DNA from: Tissierellales bacterium
Lineage (GTDB): Bacteria > Bacillota > Clostridia > Tissierellales > Tissierellaceae
Assembly: GCA_030146915.1 (NCBI GenBank)
Contig: JASLAT010000038.1
Coordinates: 1-12,196, forward strand
Direction of reading: 5' to 3'
Length of the DNA: 12,196 bases
A program made the translations under genes and the position numbers. The notes below the pieces were generated by a model, which was given only the letters and a program-made list of their open reading frames with translations, had not been told where the DNA came from and made no database searches. Of this stretch, positions 10,417 to 12,196 are shown in pieces. Position 1 is the first letter of the stretch. Each line of letters begins with the position of its first letter.

Positions 10417-12111
10417 CTAACCCACTATACTATTTACTAGATTATTAATATAGAAATAGTCCTTATATTCTAAGTAGTAGGTCTTATCGTCCCTATAGGT
10501 CTTATTATGGTTGGCTTTTTTCACTAAAATCCTCACATCTTCATCTTCAAAGATTTCTAGATAAAAATCTTCATCCTTCTTGGCCAGGTCTATTTCCACT
10601 GGCCTAAATTTTCTATTTCTTATCTCTCTTATCTTTTTTTCTATATTCATTCTATCTACATCACTTAAAAAAGCAGATACTAAAATATAGTCCACATCCT
10701 CTTCCAACTTAACTGTGGATAGGATTAAATCCATATCTTCCAAGGTTTGGGCCTGGTAGCTCTTAAAGGATATGACCTGGCTTATCTCCAACTGACTAAA
10801 TTCCTTGGCCACCCTCTTGGCTAAAAACTCACTGGTTCCCACACCGCTATAGCAAATAACACAGGTCCTTATAGCACAGTCATCCTGTCCATCTTTTTTT
10901 ATTAAAATATAGGACATGAGATAGGCTATTTCATCATCACTTATAAAATCAAGACCTAGCTGATCACAAACTATATAGGAGGCCAATTTAATAAGAATAA
11001 AGTCCTTCCTATAGTTTTTCTTAAAGTCATTTACCAAGGGATTTTTAATAATAATATTAAAATCCAAGCGATTTAACATGGGCCTAATATGGAGAAGCAG
11101 CCTTTTTCTTAAGTCTTCATCCACCTGATCCTTTAGGTAGTTCATCTGAATTAAGACTTCCAAGAGAAGATCAGCAAACAAGTCCTCCCTCTTAGTGGCC
11201 TCTTCCATGTTTTTTTCCTCATAGTCAATGCCTATGGAGTTTAAGTATTTATATATATAGTAGCTCTCAGCTTCTGGAACCCTTATATCACAGTGCTTTT
11301 CAATCTCCTCTATCAGATAAAAGGTGGCCTGGTAGATACTATTCTTCTTAAAATAGACCACGTCCAAGTCTTCTGATAAAACATTTCCCTGCCTTATCCT
11401 ATTGGTCATAATAATAAGGTGGGTTAAAAGGTTGGTATAGTAGGGCTCATTAATAACAATCTTAAGGTCCAGCTCTATATTATTTAGGGCCCTTTCAAAA
11501 AAGGCCACCAGATCCTTGTCAAAAAAATCATCGTAGCGAATATTTTTGATCTCATCGTGTCTTAGTTCCTGGTATTCATAAATATAATTGGCATCCCTGC
11601 CTACTATATGAATAATTAAGTTTGCCAGAAGGGCCCTAATATTAACCTCATCTCCAAGAAGCCTAACCCCTTTTGGAGAAATATCAAAGGCCATATCATA
11701 GTCCTTGATTAAGTCCTCCAGGTTATTTAAGTCATTATAGATGGAGGTCCTACTGATTAAGTAGTACTTGGACAGATCGTTTATAGTGGTATAGGACTTA
11801 CTATTTAGTAGAAGATAGATAAGGATTTTTATCCTCCTATCATCAAAGTTGGCCACGTCATTTTTCATAACATTTTGATCTATTATTCTTTGGACCTGGG
11901 CTTTTTTCTTGTCCACATTAAAAATTCTAATCCCCAACCCCTGCTTTCTTTCCAAGTAAACGTTTTCTTTGTTTAATATATATTCGAGAATATCCACATC
12001 TTTAGATATGGTCATTCTCGAGCAATTATATTCACTAGCTAAATCAACCATGGTTATGTATTCAATTGTCTGGTTTAATCTTTTTAAGATGTTTAATTGT
12101 CTTTCATTCAT
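10417..12111 (-). CDS. PRD-containing transcription regulator (LicR/MtlR-like, without fused EIIA)
   Basis: This 564-residue protein reads as an activator whose activity is set by PTS phosphorylation. Domain order is an N-terminal winged helix (about 4-60, recognition helix around CSRMTISKDVD), a second Mga-like HTH (about 92-150), PRD1 (about 180-295), PRD2 (about 305-408) and an EIIB-Gat-like domain (about 414-505) with Cys420 in VICYSGVGTSE. About 60 residues of unclear tail follow. His231 (LLTHLIIMTNRI) and His341 (LLLHIRPMLNR) match the first phospho-histidine of each PRD. The second histidine position is Tyr in both (289 and 401). LicR and MtlR proteins are longer because an EIIA domain follows; here it is the next gene. 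Its first-in-operon position suggests autoregulation. AAGGAGC precedes the ATG. Confidence 0.93.
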   Translation of the reverse strand: MNERQLNILKRLNQTIEYITMVDLASEYNCSRMTISKDVDILEYILNKENVYLERKQGLGIRIFNVDKKKAQVQRIIDQNVMKNDVANFDDRRIKILIYLLLNSKSYTTINDLSKYYLISRTSIYNDLNNLEDLIKDYDMAFDISPKGVRLLGDEVNIRALLANLIIHIVGRDANYIYEYQELRHDEIKNIRYDDFFDKDLVAFFERALNNIELDLKIVINEPYYTNLLTHLIIMTNRIRQGNVLSEDLDVVYFKKNSIYQATFYLIEEIEKHCDIRVPEAESYYIYKYLNSIGIDYEEKNMEEATKREDLFADLLLEVLIQMNYLKDQVDEDLRKRLLLHIRPMLNRLDFNIIIKNPLVNDFKKNYRKDFILIKLASYIVCDQLGLDFISDDEIAYLMSYILIKKDGQDDCAIRTCVICYSGVGTSEFLAKRVAKEFSQLEISQVISFKSYQAQTLEDMDLILSTVKLEEDVDYILVSAFLSDVDRMNIEKKIREIRNRKFRPVEIDLAKKDEDFYLEIFEDEDVRILVKKANHNKTYRDDKTYYLEYKDYFYINNLVNSIVG

Positions 12112-12196
12112 AAAAGCTCCTTACCTAATTATACAATAGACTCATTCTTTCAACTTTACATAATGGTTTACATACTTATCGTTCTTTTTATACACT
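12112..12196 (-). promoter_or_regulatory. Upstream region of the PTS/amidase operon
   Basis: These 85 bases precede the regulator gene and run to the window edge. AAGGAGC lies just before the ATG. TATAAT is present at 12133-12128, but there is no good -35 box at 16-18 bases and the implied leader would be only about 10 bases, so it is a weak candidate. A direct repeat TATGTAAA occurs twice, 12 bases apart, upstream of it and could be an activator site. The true promoter may lie beyond the window. Confidence 0.35.

Noticed and set aside
12140..12185. Catabolite-response-like element around TGTAAACCATTATG upstream of the regulator.
   Set aside because: It misses the central CG and the right half of the consensus, so it is no better than chance in AT-rich DNA.

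Overview
The window looks like a low-GC, Gram-positive anaerobe. The 16S and 23S rRNA are Bacillota-like and read to me as Tissierellia/Peptoniphilaceae-like, but the genus is not resolved. The protein genes are AT-rich with strong AGGAGG-type ribosome sites, and one resembles glycine reductase component B, which fits an amino-acid-fermenting anaerobe. Every gene I can support is on the minus strand, so transcription runs from high to low coordinates.

Positions 13-4968 hold a complete rRNA operon, in transcription order 16S (4968-3437), tRNA-Ala(TGC) (3327-3252), 23S (3215-168), 5S (129-13). Long complementary flanks around 16S and around 23S form the expected processing stems. The 23S gene carries a 183-base insertion at the tip of helix 45, closed by a 21-bp stem (1872-2054); it looks like an intervening sequence (IVS). 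Upstream of 16S are three tandem near-consensus promoters (5070-5277), and the outermost -35 box lies 3 bases from the terminator of the preceding operon.

Positions 5281-12111 hold a compact eight-gene operon. In transcription order: a HTH-PRD-PRD-EIIB transcription regulator; a stand-alone fructose/mannitol-type EIIA; lactose/cellobiose-family EIIB; EIIC; a 172-residue protein matching only the N-terminal half of glycine/sarcosine/betaine reductase GrdB; a shortened M20 dipeptidase of the PepV/Sapep type; an aspartylglucosaminidase (N4-(beta-N-acetylglucosaminyl)-L-asparaginase); and lactose-family EIIA. It ends in an intrinsic terminator. Spacing is tight (ATGA overlap, 1-25 base gaps) except for 53 bases before the dipeptidase gene, which hold a perfect palindrome.

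My reading of the operon is that a PTS importer brings in a beta-linked amino-sugar/amino-acid conjugate, such as GlcNAc-asparagine from degraded N-glycoproteins, as a phosphorylated compound. The signal-less aspartylglucosaminidase and dipeptidase would then split it in the cytoplasm. The GrdB-like protein has no assigned role. The enzyme families are clear from motifs; the substrate and the joint pathway are inference. The regulator plus the separate EIIA look like a LicR/MtlR-type activator split into two genes.
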